DNA of 6,587 nucleotides from an uncultured bacterium (lineage in GTDB: Bacteria; Bacillota_I; Bacilli_A; RF39; UBA660), in the NCBI GenBank assembly GCA_949286645.1, contig CASEDN010000053.1, forward strand, positions 1-6,587, given 5' to 3'. Position numbers and translations under genes: made by a program. Positions 1 through 5,361 of this stretch are shown here, one piece after another (position 1 is the first letter of the stretch; every line of letters begins with the position of its first letter). The notes below the pieces were generated by a model that had not been told where the DNA came from, made no database searches, and saw only the letters and a program-made list of their open reading frames with translations.

Positions 1-1841
1 ACTCTTAGTATTCTTAAAGCATTAATGATAGCGATAACTGATACACCAACATCGGCAAAGACTGCTGCCCACATTGTAGCGATACCTAGGGCACTTAGTA
101 ATAATACAAGTATTTTAACTGTAATAGCGAATACAATATTCTCTTTTACTATTTGCATTGTCTTTTTACTTATTTTAATAGCATTTGCAAGTTTAGATGG
201 TTCATCTGTCATAATTACGATATCTGCTGCTTCAATCGCCGCATCACTACCAAGTCCTCCCATCGCTACACCGATATCTGATAAGGCTAGAACAGGAGCA
301 TCATTAATACCATCTCCGATAAAGACTAATTTGCCATCAATACTTTTTTCTTGCATTAAAGTCTCTACTTTTTTAACTTTATCTTGGGGAAGTAGTTCAG
401 CATAATACTTATCTAACTTTAATTCTTTTGAGACATTTTTACTAATTTCTTCTCTATCTCCTGTTAACATTACTATTTTTTTTACGTTATTTTCTCTAAA
501 TTCTTTAACAGCTTTATAAGCATCTTCTTTTATCTTATCAGAGATAGTGATAGATCCGGCATAGTTTTTATCAATAGCAATATAAATAATAGTTCCTATA
601 TCATTACTCTTTTTATAGTCAATATTATACTCTGCCATTAATTTCTCATTACCTACTAAAACTTCTTTAGAATCTACTTTGGCAATAACTCCTTTACCTT
701 TAAGTTCTTTAGTTTTTGTAACTAGTTTTTCATTAATATCTTTACCATAAGCTTCTTTAATAGATAAGCCAATTGGATGATTAGAGTAATTCTCTGCATA
801 ACTTGTATATTTTAATAAATCTTCTTTTGAGTAATCTATCGCATTAACTTTTTGGACTTTGAATATTCCTTCTGTTAGGGTTCCTGTTTTATCACAAACA
901 ACTATTTCAGTGTTTGCAAGGGCTTCTAGATAGTTACTACCCTTTACTAAAACTCCTATTTTAGATGAGGCACCAATTCCTCCAAAGAAACTTAGAGGTA
1001 TTGATATTACTAAGGCACAGGGACATGAGACAACTAAGAATGATAAGGCTCTATATATCCAAGTTTTAAAGTTAGTATCTAATATTAAAGGAGGAATAAA
1101 TGCAAGAAGAATAGCGATTATTACAACTATTGGAGTGTAATATTTAGCAAATTTACTTATAAAGTTTTCTGATTTAGATTTTCTACTACTAGCATTTTCT
1201 ACTAAGTCTAAGATTTTACTAACAGTAGATTCACCAAACTCTTTAGTTACTTTAACTTTTAGTATTCCTTCATTATTAATACAACCACTTAGTACTTCAT
1301 CACCCTCGATTACACTTCTTGGCATAGATTCTCCTGTTAGAGCAAGAGTATTAAGAAAAGAGTTACCTTCTACTACTATACCATCTAAAGGTATTTTTTC
1401 TCCTGGTTTTATTAAGATAATATCACCAATTTTAACTTTATTAGGTTCTACTCTTTCAGTCTTTTCATTATGATAAAGATTAGCATAATCTGGTCTTATA
1501 TCCATTAGTTCTGAAACTGATTTTCTTGATTTATCAACTGCATAACTTTGGAATAGTTCTCCTACTTGATAGAAAAGCATAACTGCAACTGCTTCAGGAA
1601 ATTCTCCTATAAAAAAGGCTCCTATAGTTGCAATAGTCATTAAAAAGTTTTCATCAAAGACTTTTCCTCTTGTGATATTTCTTAAAGCTTTTAAGATGAT
1701 ATCATAACCTACTATTAGGTAGGAGATAATAAATAAAATATCGTTAATGATAACATTATCTAGTTTAAGGATAAATGCTATTACTAATAAGATAAAAGAT
1801 ATTATAATTCTAATTAGTTTCTTCTTCATCTTTTTTGTCAT
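1..1841 (-). CDS. cadA: Zn/Cd/Pb-exporting P1B-type ATPase lacking its own HMA domain (3' end cut by window)
   Basis: Membrane pump that uses ATP to export divalent soft metals (Zn, Cd, Pb). I read 613 codons from ATG at 1841 (MTKKMKKK) with no stop. The last visible residues (NALRILR) match the usual C-terminus, so only a few residues are missing. Visible motifs: two hydrophobic segments near residues 9-50 and another at about 65-98, TGES at 169-172 (actuator), CPC at 273-275 (transmembrane metal site), DKTGT with phosphorylated Asp317, HP at 355-356, TGDR at 460-463 and GDGIND at 509-514. NIVFAITVK (Lys576) and FADVG (Asp597) match the ZntA-type lysine and aspartate, which points to P1B-2 (Zn/Cd/Pb) rather than copper. 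Most CadA proteins begin with an HMA domain. This one starts almost directly with membrane helices, and the HMA is a separate gene just upstream. The start is supported by GAGGAGG six bases before the ATG. The exact metal is inferred. Confidence 0.95.
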   Translation of the reverse strand, partial: MTKKMKKKLIRIIISFILLVIAFILKLDNVIINDILFIISYLIVGYDIILKALRNITRGKVFDENFLMTIATIGAFFIGEFPEAVAVMLFYQVGELFQSYAVDKSRKSVSELMDIRPDYANLYHNEKTERVEPNKVKIGDIILIKPGEKIPLDGIVVEGNSFLNTLALTGESMPRSVIEGDEVLSGCINNEGILKVKVTKEFGESTVSKILDLVENASSRKSKSENFISKFAKYYTPIVVIIAILLAFIPPLILDTNFKTWIYRALSFLVVSCPCALVISIPLSFFGGIGASSKIGVLVKGSNYLEALANTEIVVCDKTGTLTEGIFKVQKVNAIDYSKEDLLKYTSYAENYSNHPIGLSIKEAYGKDINEKLVTKTKELKGKGVIAKVDSKEVLVGNEKLMAEYNIDYKKSNDIGTIIYIAIDKNYAGSITISDKIKEDAYKAVKEFRENNVKKIVMLTGDREEISKNVSKELKLDKYYAELLPQDKVKKVETLMQEKSIDGKLVFIGDGINDAPVLALSDIGVAMGGLGSDAAIEAADIVIMTDEPSKLANAIKISKKTMQIVKENIVFAITVKILVLLLSALGIATMWAAVFADVGVSVIAIINALRILR

Positions 1842-1842
1842 A

Positions 1843-2067
1843 TTAAACCTCCTCAATACTTACATCTGGTTCTTCTCTTCTTATTACTTTCTTAATTTGT
1901 TTTAAGGCATTGTTTAGATTATCTTCGTTGCAACTAAAAGTTAATCTTTTCATCATAAAACTAATAGAGACATTTTCTATTAAATCAATCTTTCTTAGTG
2001 ATTCTTCTAATTCGTTGGCACAGTTAGCACAATCTAGTCCTTCTATTTTATATTTATAATCTTTCAT
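1843..2067 (-). CDS. Stand-alone heavy-metal-associated (HMA) domain protein, partner of the ATPase
   Basis: Small cytosolic metal-binding protein of 74 residues. It contains a single HMA ferredoxin-like fold: a first strand (YKIEG), the metal loop GLDCANCA at residues 9-16 with Cys13 and Cys16, a helix (ELEESLRKI), a strand (VSISFMMKRLTFSC) and a second helix (LNNALKQIKKVI). The sequence resembles the N-terminal HMA domain normally fused to CadA/ZntA. Here the domain is encoded separately between the regulator (15-base gap) and the pump (1-base gap). The likely job is to hand metal to, or regulate, the HMA-less ATPase. The glutamate-rich tail (EEPDVSIEEV) is a possible extra carboxylate ligand region. 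AAGGAA lies about five bases before the ATG. A copper-chaperone (CopZ) role is less likely given the P1B-2 pump and CadC-like regulator. Confidence 0.9.
   Translation of the reverse strand: MKDYKYKIEGLDCANCANELEESLRKIDLIENVSISFMMKRLTFSCNEDNLNNALKQIKKVIRREEPDVSIEEV
1848..1854 (-). promoter_or_regulatory. Shine-Dalgarno of the ATPase embedded in the last codons of the HMA gene
   Basis: On the minus strand GAGGAGG is formed by the two Glu codons and the first base of the Val codon that end the HMA protein. It sits six bases before the ATPase ATG. The HMA stop TAA and the ATPase ATG are separated by a single T. This arrangement fixes the ATPase start and makes translational coupling of carrier and pump likely (inference). 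Confidence 0.85.
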
Positions 2068-2082
2068 ATTATTTCCTTCTTT

Positions 2083-2445
2083 CTATCCTTTATGATTAAT
2101 ATGTTCTAGTCCTATTTCAAATAGTTTAACAATATGGTCATCATCTAAAGTGTAATATACTTCTTTACCACTTCTTCTGCATTTAACTATTCCACTTCTT
2201 CTTAGGGTTGCTAATTGATGAGAAACACTTGATTTAGTCATATTTAAGACATTCGCTAAGTCACAGACACACATTTCGTCTTGATCAAGTGCAAAAAGGA
2301 TTCTACATCTTGTTGTATCACCTATTAGTTTAAATAAGTCTGCTAGATGATTAAAAGTATTTTCTGAAGGCATTTTATTTAAGACTTTATCTACTGCTTC
2401 CTTATGAATAATATTACAATCACATGAAAATTCGTTTCTAGACAT
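2083..2445 (-). CDS. cadC: ArsR/SmtB-family metal-sensing repressor (CadC/CzrA type)
   Basis: A 120-residue winged-helix dimeric repressor that releases DNA when it binds metal. Seen in sequence: a Cys-containing N-terminal arm (C8, C10), a helix with KLIGDTTRCRIL, the CVCDLAN segment with C59 and C61, the recognition helix at about 70-82 (TKSSVSHQLATLRRSG), the wing (GKEVYYTL) and a last helix with D102, H104, H115 and H118. C59/C61 plus the N-terminal Cys pair resemble the CadC thiolate site. The D-x-H-(10)-H-(2)-H spacing matches the alpha-5 Zn site of CzrA (two His) and SmtB (His/Glu). AGGAAG seven bases before the ATG at 2445 supports the start; a nearer upstream ATG (2448-2450) is out of frame. 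It is the first gene of the operon and presumably represses its own promoter at the two inverted repeats upstream. Confidence 0.93.
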   Translation of the reverse strand: MSRNEFSCDCNIIHKEAVDKVLNKMPSENTFNHLADLFKLIGDTTRCRILFALDQDEMCVCDLANVLNMTKSSVSHQLATLRRSGIVKCRRSGKEVYYTLDDDHIVKLFEIGLEHINHKG

Positions 2446-2464
2446 ATCATCACTTCCTATTAAT

Positions 2465-2494
2465 ATTATATGTTATAGTTGAATATTTACTCAA
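2465..2494 (-). promoter_or_regulatory. Possible second, weaker promoter overlapping operator 1
   Basis: On the minus strand, TTGAGT (plus 2489-2494) and TATAAT (plus 2465-2470) are also 18 bp apart. The -35 hexamer is part of operator 1's own half-site. It would start transcription only about 15 bases before the regulator's ATG. It may be chance in such AT-rich DNA. Confidence 0.35.
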
Positions 2495-2498
2495 CTAT
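2475..2498 (-). promoter_or_regulatory. Operator 1: perfect-arm inverted repeat over the transcription start
   Basis: ATAGTTGA (2475-2482) and TCAACTAT (2491-2498) are exact reverse complements separated by eight bases. The result is a 24-bp element of the size and TTGA/TCAA character of SmtB/CzrA/CadC operators. It covers the predicted transcription start of the main promoter and the region just downstream. Repressor binding is inferred from family knowledge. Confidence 0.8.
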
Positions 2499-2502
2499 CT
2501 TC

Positions 2503-2532
2503 ATTATAGTTGAGTAAGTGTTCAATTGTCAA
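2503..2532 (-). promoter_or_regulatory. Main promoter of the metal-efflux operon
   Basis: On the minus strand, TTGACA (plus positions 2527-2532) and TATAAT (2503-2508) are both perfect consensus hexamers separated by 18 bp. The predicted transcription start is near 2495-2497, giving a leader of about 50 bases before the regulator's ATG. Such a strong promoter makes tight repression necessary, and two operator-like repeats overlap it. Confidence 0.85.
2506..2528 (-). promoter_or_regulatory. Operator 2: ArsR-type inverted repeat inside the promoter spacer
   Basis: TTGA (2510-2513) and TCAA (2522-2525) are separated by eight bases, with a partly symmetric extension. This is the same half-site spacing as operator 1. 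The element fills the gap between the -35 and -10 hexamers, so bound repressor would block RNA polymerase. Its left half ATAGTTGA repeats that of operator 1 exactly 31 bp away, about three helical turns. Confidence 0.7.
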
Positions 2533-2563
2533 GATGCTTTAGTTTTATTTAATGTGATATTTC

Positions 2564-2592
2564 TTGCAAGACTTTTTAATCAGTGATAAAAT
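2564..2592 (+). promoter_or_regulatory. Promoter of tsaC with extended -10
   Basis: TTGCAA (2564-2569) lies 17 bp from TAAAAT (2587-2592). The -10 is preceded by TG and one base (2584-2586), an extended -10 element. It lies just before the tsaC start and reads divergently from the metal operon. Its -35 is about 30 bp from the metal operon's -35 and is not covered by the operators, so tsaC need not be metal-controlled. Confidence 0.6.
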
Positions 2593-2614
2593 TTTCTAAA
2601 CAGAGGTGTAGTTA

Positions 2615-3229
2615 ATGAAAAGATATAAACAAAGTGAAATAGAAGAAGTTGTAACTGTTCTTAAAAGTGATGGTGTTATTAGTGTACCTACTGATACTGT
2701 TTATGGAATATGTGCTAGGATTAATTCAAGTAAAGCTTATCTTAAATTAGTTAGTGTTAAAAATCGTCCTTCTACTAAGTCTTTTCCTGTTATGTGTAGT
2801 GATATAGACCAAATTAAAAATATTGCCATTATCGATGAGAAAGCTCTTAAGTTAATCAAAGCTTTTATGCCTGGTCCTATTACTTTAGTTTTAAATAAAA
2901 GACCTGATGTACTTTCATATATCAATAATGCAGGGACAAGAGAAACAGATGAACTTGCTATTAGGATGGCTCCTACTCCATTTTTAAAAGAATTAATTAA
3001 AAAAGTTGGTAGTCCTTTATTTTTAAGTAGTGCTAATAAATCTGGTAAGGATGTATGTAGAAGTTTGGATGAAATAGAGAAAGAATGCCCTACTCTTGAT
3101 GGTATGGTTATGGGTGATCTATCTTTTGGAGAAGCTAGTACGATTGTTGACCTTACTGGTAATGATATAAAGATTCAAAGACAAGGACCTATTAAAGAAG
3201 AAGAAATTATGAAAGCTCTTAAAAGATAA
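2615..3229 (+). CDS. tsaC: L-threonylcarbamoyladenylate synthase (TsaC/YrdC/Sua5 family)
   Basis: Cytosolic enzyme that makes threonylcarbamoyl-AMP from threonine, bicarbonate and ATP. This is the first step of the universal t6A37 modification in ANN-decoding tRNAs; the TsaB/D/E proteins finish the reaction. The 204 residues form one YrdC domain, the short TsaC form without the extra C-terminal Sua5 domain. Motifs seen: PTDTVYG at 25-31, KNRPSTKSFP at 49-58 (nucleotide/substrate-binding basic residues), PGPIT at 86-90, AIRM at 115-118, SSANKSG at 138-144, STIVD at 175-179 and RQG at 189-191. GAGGTG six bases before the ATG supports the start. It is transcribed alone, divergently from the metal operon, and ends at the hairpin starting at 3253. 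It appears intact and is probably an essential chromosomal gene. Confidence 0.95.
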   Translation: MKRYKQSEIEEVVTVLKSDGVISVPTDTVYGICARINSSKAYLKLVSVKNRPSTKSFPVMCSDIDQIKNIAIIDEKALKLIKAFMPGPITLVLNKRPDVLSYINNAGTRETDELAIRMAPTPFLKELIKKVGSPLFLSSANKSGKDVCRSLDEIEKECPTLDGMVMGDLSFGEASTIVDLTGNDIKIQRQGPIKEEEIMKALKR

Positions 3230-3252
3230 TATTTATTAATTTCTTAAGTATT

Positions 3253-3297
3253 AAATCACTTCTTTTATTAATATAGATTAATGAGGAGTGATTTTTT
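3253..3297 (+). terminator. Strong hairpin: tsaC terminator that also buries the next ribosome site
   Basis: Arms AAATCACT (3253-3260) and AGTGATTT (3287-3294) pair perfectly. The stem continues through four more pairs (3261-3264 with 3283-3286, two of them G-T), then a two-base bulge and ATTAAT with ATTAAT around the loop ATAG. That gives about 18 pairs in all, and the 3' arm runs into a T-tract ending at 3297. It looks like an intrinsic terminator. The 3' arm includes GAGGAG (3283-3288), the only good Shine-Dalgarno for the ORF starting at 3298. Read-through RNA from tsaC would therefore hide that ribosome site (inference). Confidence 0.75.
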
Positions 3298-3417
3298 ATG
3301 TGTTCTTATAATGTTTTATGTGAATATGATAAATCTATTAGTGATGATGAGTTAAAAAAAATAATTAATGATAAATTATTTAGAATTATTACTACTCTTG
3401 AGATGAGTTTAGAATGA
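3298..3417 (+). CDS. Small 39-residue protein translationally coupled to the serine recombinase
   Basis: The reading frame starts at ATG 3298 (MCSYNVLCEYDKSISDD) and ends in TGA at 3415-3417. That TGA overlaps the recombinase ATG at 3414 in an ATGA junction. GAGGAG lies nine bases before the start, better than any site before the recombinase itself, so the recombinase probably depends on translation of this ORF. The product has a likely N-terminal strand followed by a charged helix (DELKKIINDKLFRIITTLEMSLE). It has no membrane segment or signal peptide, and carries two cysteines (C2, C8). I do not recognise a named family. Small ORFs directly ahead of large serine recombinases occur in Firmicute elements and might be cofactors or directionality factors, but that is inference. 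It could also be only a leader peptide whose role is to open the hairpin. Confidence 0.6.
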   Translation: MCSYNVLCEYDKSISDDELKKIINDKLFRIITTLEMSLE

Positions 3418-4973
3418 AAGATACTTTTAGGGTTGCAATTTATTTAAGACTTTCTATTGAAGATAAAGATAAATTAAATAGAACAGACGATAGTGAATCT
3501 ATTAAAAATCAAAGACATATGTTAATGGAGATTGTTAATAGCAATACTAGTTATAATTTAGTGGGTGAATACTGTGATGAAGATTTATCTGGAGCAGGTA
3601 CTTTTAGACCAGAGTTTGAAAGATTAATTAAAGACTGTGAAAATGGTAAGATTGATATTGTTTTGTGTAAGAGTCAGTCTAGGTTTTCAAGAGATATGGA
3701 AATTGTTGAAAGATATATTAATAATAAGTTTAAAGAGTGGAATGTTAGATTTATTAGTTTATCTGATAATGCTGATACAGAAAATCCTGGTAATAAGAAG
3801 TCTAGACAGATTAATGGTCTTGTTAATGAATGGTATTTAGAGGATGTTTCTAATAATATTAGAAGTGCTTTTAATTCTAAGATGAAACAAGGTGAGTTTA
3901 TCTCCCCTTTCGCACCTTTTGGTTATTTAGTAGATAGTAGTGATAATAATAAATTAGTTATTGATAAAGTGGCAAGTATAGTTGTTAAAGATATTTTTAA
4001 TTTATATTTAAAGGGGTATGGCTACTCTGCTATTGCAAAATATTTAAATGATAAAAATATACCTAGTCCATCACTTCATAAATATAGACAAGGTATTAAA
4101 TTAAATATTGTTAGTAATAAAAAAAGAGATGAAATTAAATGGAATAGTAATGCTATTAAGACTATTCTTAAAAACGAAGTTTATCTAGGTAAGCTTGTAC
4201 AGGGTAAAAGGACTACTGTTAGTTATAAAAATCATAAAATTATTAATAAAGATAAGAGTCTATGGATAAGTTATCCTAATACTCATGAAGCGATTATTGA
4301 TAAAGATACTTTTGATAAGGTACAAAGGGAGATGAAAAATAGAACTAAGCCTAGAGGTAGTAGTACTGTTCATTTGTTTTCTGGTAAAGTTTTTTGTTTA
4401 GACTGTGGGCATTATTTAAGAAAGAAAAACTCTTCAAGGCATGAATATTTAGTATGCCCTAATAATACTTCCTGCTCTAATAAGTCTTCTATTAGATATG
4501 ATTTGTTAGAGAATATTGTTCTTGAGTTAATTAATAAACTTATAGATAAATTTTATGATGAGGAGTTATTAAAGGAAAAAACAAATAAAAAATATAATGA
4601 AGTATATATGGAAAAGTTAATATCTTTAGAAAGTGAGTTAGTTAATTTTAATAGAAAAATAGATGAGTCTGAAAAGTATCTAAAGAATCTTTATGAAGAT
4701 AAGGTAAATAATGTTATTTCTCTAGAGATGTTTGATACTTTAGTAAGTAGTTATGAAGATAATAAGGGTAGATATTCTAAACAGTTAGATGATGTTAATA
4801 AAAAGATTAACGTTTATAAAGAGAATATTAAGGGTTTTGATGAGAAAATAATCTCTAAATATAAAAAACTAGATAATCTTAATAGAGTTATTGTTAATGA
4901 ATTTATAGATAAGATTTATGTAGGTGAAATTAGAGATAATATTAGAATTATAAAAATAAAGTGGAATTTTTGA
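3414..4973 (+). CDS. Large serine recombinase / integrase (resolvase family)
   Basis: Site-specific DNA recombinase of 519 residues, the type that integrates and excises phages and transposon-like elements. Domain order: catalytic resolvase domain at about 5-155 with nucleophile Ser14 in YLRLS, Arg12, DLSG near 57-60 and SRFSRD at 89-94 (Arg90 and Arg93). The recombinase domain follows at about 165-305 (PFGY at 168-171, W243, ILKNEVYLGKLVQGK). Next is a zinc ribbon with C328, C331, C348 and C354, then a long charged coiled coil at about 375-490 and a short C-terminal strand segment ending KIKWNF. Length and layout are typical and no active-site residue appears lost, so the enzyme looks intact. 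The usual Asp of the DRLxR motif is Ser89, as I recall for several members of this family. Start is by ATGA overlap with the small ORF; a terminator follows about 50 bases after the stop. Confidence 0.95.
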   Translation: MKDTFRVAIYLRLSIEDKDKLNRTDDSESIKNQRHMLMEIVNSNTSYNLVGEYCDEDLSGAGTFRPEFERLIKDCENGKIDIVLCKSQSRFSRDMEIVERYINNKFKEWNVRFISLSDNADTENPGNKKSRQINGLVNEWYLEDVSNNIRSAFNSKMKQGEFISPFAPFGYLVDSSDNNKLVIDKVASIVVKDIFNLYLKGYGYSAIAKYLNDKNIPSPSLHKYRQGIKLNIVSNKKRDEIKWNSNAIKTILKNEVYLGKLVQGKRTTVSYKNHKIINKDKSLWISYPNTHEAIIDKDTFDKVQREMKNRTKPRGSSTVHLFSGKVFCLDCGHYLRKKNSSRHEYLVCPNNTSCSNKSSIRYDLLENIVLELINKLIDKFYDEELLKEKTNKKYNEVYMEKLISLESELVNFNRKIDESEKYLKNLYEDKVNNVISLEMFDTLVSSYEDNKGRYSKQLDDVNKKINVYKENIKGFDEKIISKYKKLDNLNRVIVNEFIDKIYVGEIRDNIRIIKIKWNF

Positions 4974-5024
4974 AGAAAAAATAGTTTAACCGTATATTAT
5001 ATTAATAGAGATGGTAAAGATGAG

Positions 5025-5046
5025 ACGTGATAGATGTCACGTTTTT
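5025..5046 (+). terminator. Intrinsic terminator after the recombinase
   Basis: ACGTGA (5025-5030) and TCACGT (5037-5042) form a six-pair stem with a six-base loop, followed directly by a T-run and further T-rich sequence. It lies about 50 bases downstream of the recombinase stop and would separate that unit from the Bro-N genes. Confidence 0.65.
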
Positions 5047-5129
5047 ATATTATCTTATTTTTTTACTGGAGATATAAAGTGTTAAACAACTTTGCAAGAA
5101 TTCTCTCTAACTAAAACAAGGAATATTTT

Positions 5130-5144
5130 GGAGGAAAGGAAGGA
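5130..5144 (+). promoter_or_regulatory. Purine-rich ribosome site of the decayed Bro-N copy
   Basis: GGAGG (5130-5134), followed by a second AGGA (5141-5144), precedes ATG 5151. This is a well-kept initiation region in front of only seven sense codons (MDIRKLI) before a stop, which shows that an intact gene once began here. No convincing promoter is visible in 5047-5129. Confidence 0.5.
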
Positions 5145-5150
5145 AAAGTT

Positions 5151-5345
5151 ATGGATATAAGAAAATTAATTTAAGAAGGCAGTCAGTTGGTTAGTATTAC
5201 TAACCAGCTGAAAATGAAAGCTAAAGATGGGAAATTAAGAGAAACTGATACTTTAGACACTAAAGGAATTTTAATATTAATAGAATCTGTTCCTAGTCCT
5301 AAAGATGAGCCTTTTAAATTATGATTAGCAGAATTAGAAAAAAGA
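5151..5345 (+). pseudogene. Decayed Bro-N-type (antirepressor-like) gene, internally deleted
   Basis: In the frame of ATG 5151, seven codons are followed by TAA (5172-5174). The frame then reads EGSQLVSITNQLKMKAKDG, continues to SVPSPKDEPFK, meets TGA (5322-5324) and then LAEL. From 5175 this lines up without gaps with residues 60-91 or so of the intact paralogue 364 bases downstream: EG, QLK, KDGK against QDGK, ESVPS against ESIPS, EPFK against EPIK, and LAEL against LAKL. The TGA stands exactly where the paralogue has Trp89. About 50 N-terminal residues are missing between the start and the homologous block, and homology stops after about 5336. So there is a deletion, two nonsense codons and a truncation. 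Either a tandem duplication or two separately acquired relatives would explain the pair; the clear protein divergence favours an old event. Confidence 0.8.
5184..5210 (+). repeat. 27-base near-perfect palindrome within the decayed Bro-N copy
   Basis: Arms 5184-5196 and 5198-5210 are reverse complements over 13 bases, with a single G-T mismatch, around a central T at 5197. In RNA it would form a stable, almost loop-free fold; in DNA it looks like a two-fold protein site. It is centred on the codon ATT (5196-5198), and the paralogue has a palindrome centred on the matching codon. Confidence 0.8.
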
Positions 5346-5361
5346 AAGGAAGTAATGATAT

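Noticed and set aside
25..405. Long open frame on the plus strand
   Set aside because: It is the antisense of the metal ATPase hinge and C-terminal region, where GDGINDAP and the final helices are read clearly on the minus strand.
2446..2614. Riboswitch or CRISPR-like structure between the divergent genes
   Set aside because: The symmetry there is fully explained by two short operators and promoter hexamers, and there are no repeat-spacer units or long conserved leader folds.
2737..2925. Open frame on the minus strand inside tsaC
   Set aside because: It is a shadow of tsaC, with no ribosome site and no recognisable protein features.
3637..3840. Second plus-strand frame inside the recombinase
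   Set aside because: Out-of-frame shadow of the catalytic domain; leucine-rich composition is a by-product of AT-rich codons.
5322..5324. TGA at a conserved Trp position, suggesting a Mycoplasma-type code with TGA as Trp
   Set aside because: All 14 Trp codons I can place in the ATPase, recombinase, Bro-N gene and ABC fragment are TGG, and the recombinase ends naturally at TGA. In this copy the TGA is one of several decay signs.
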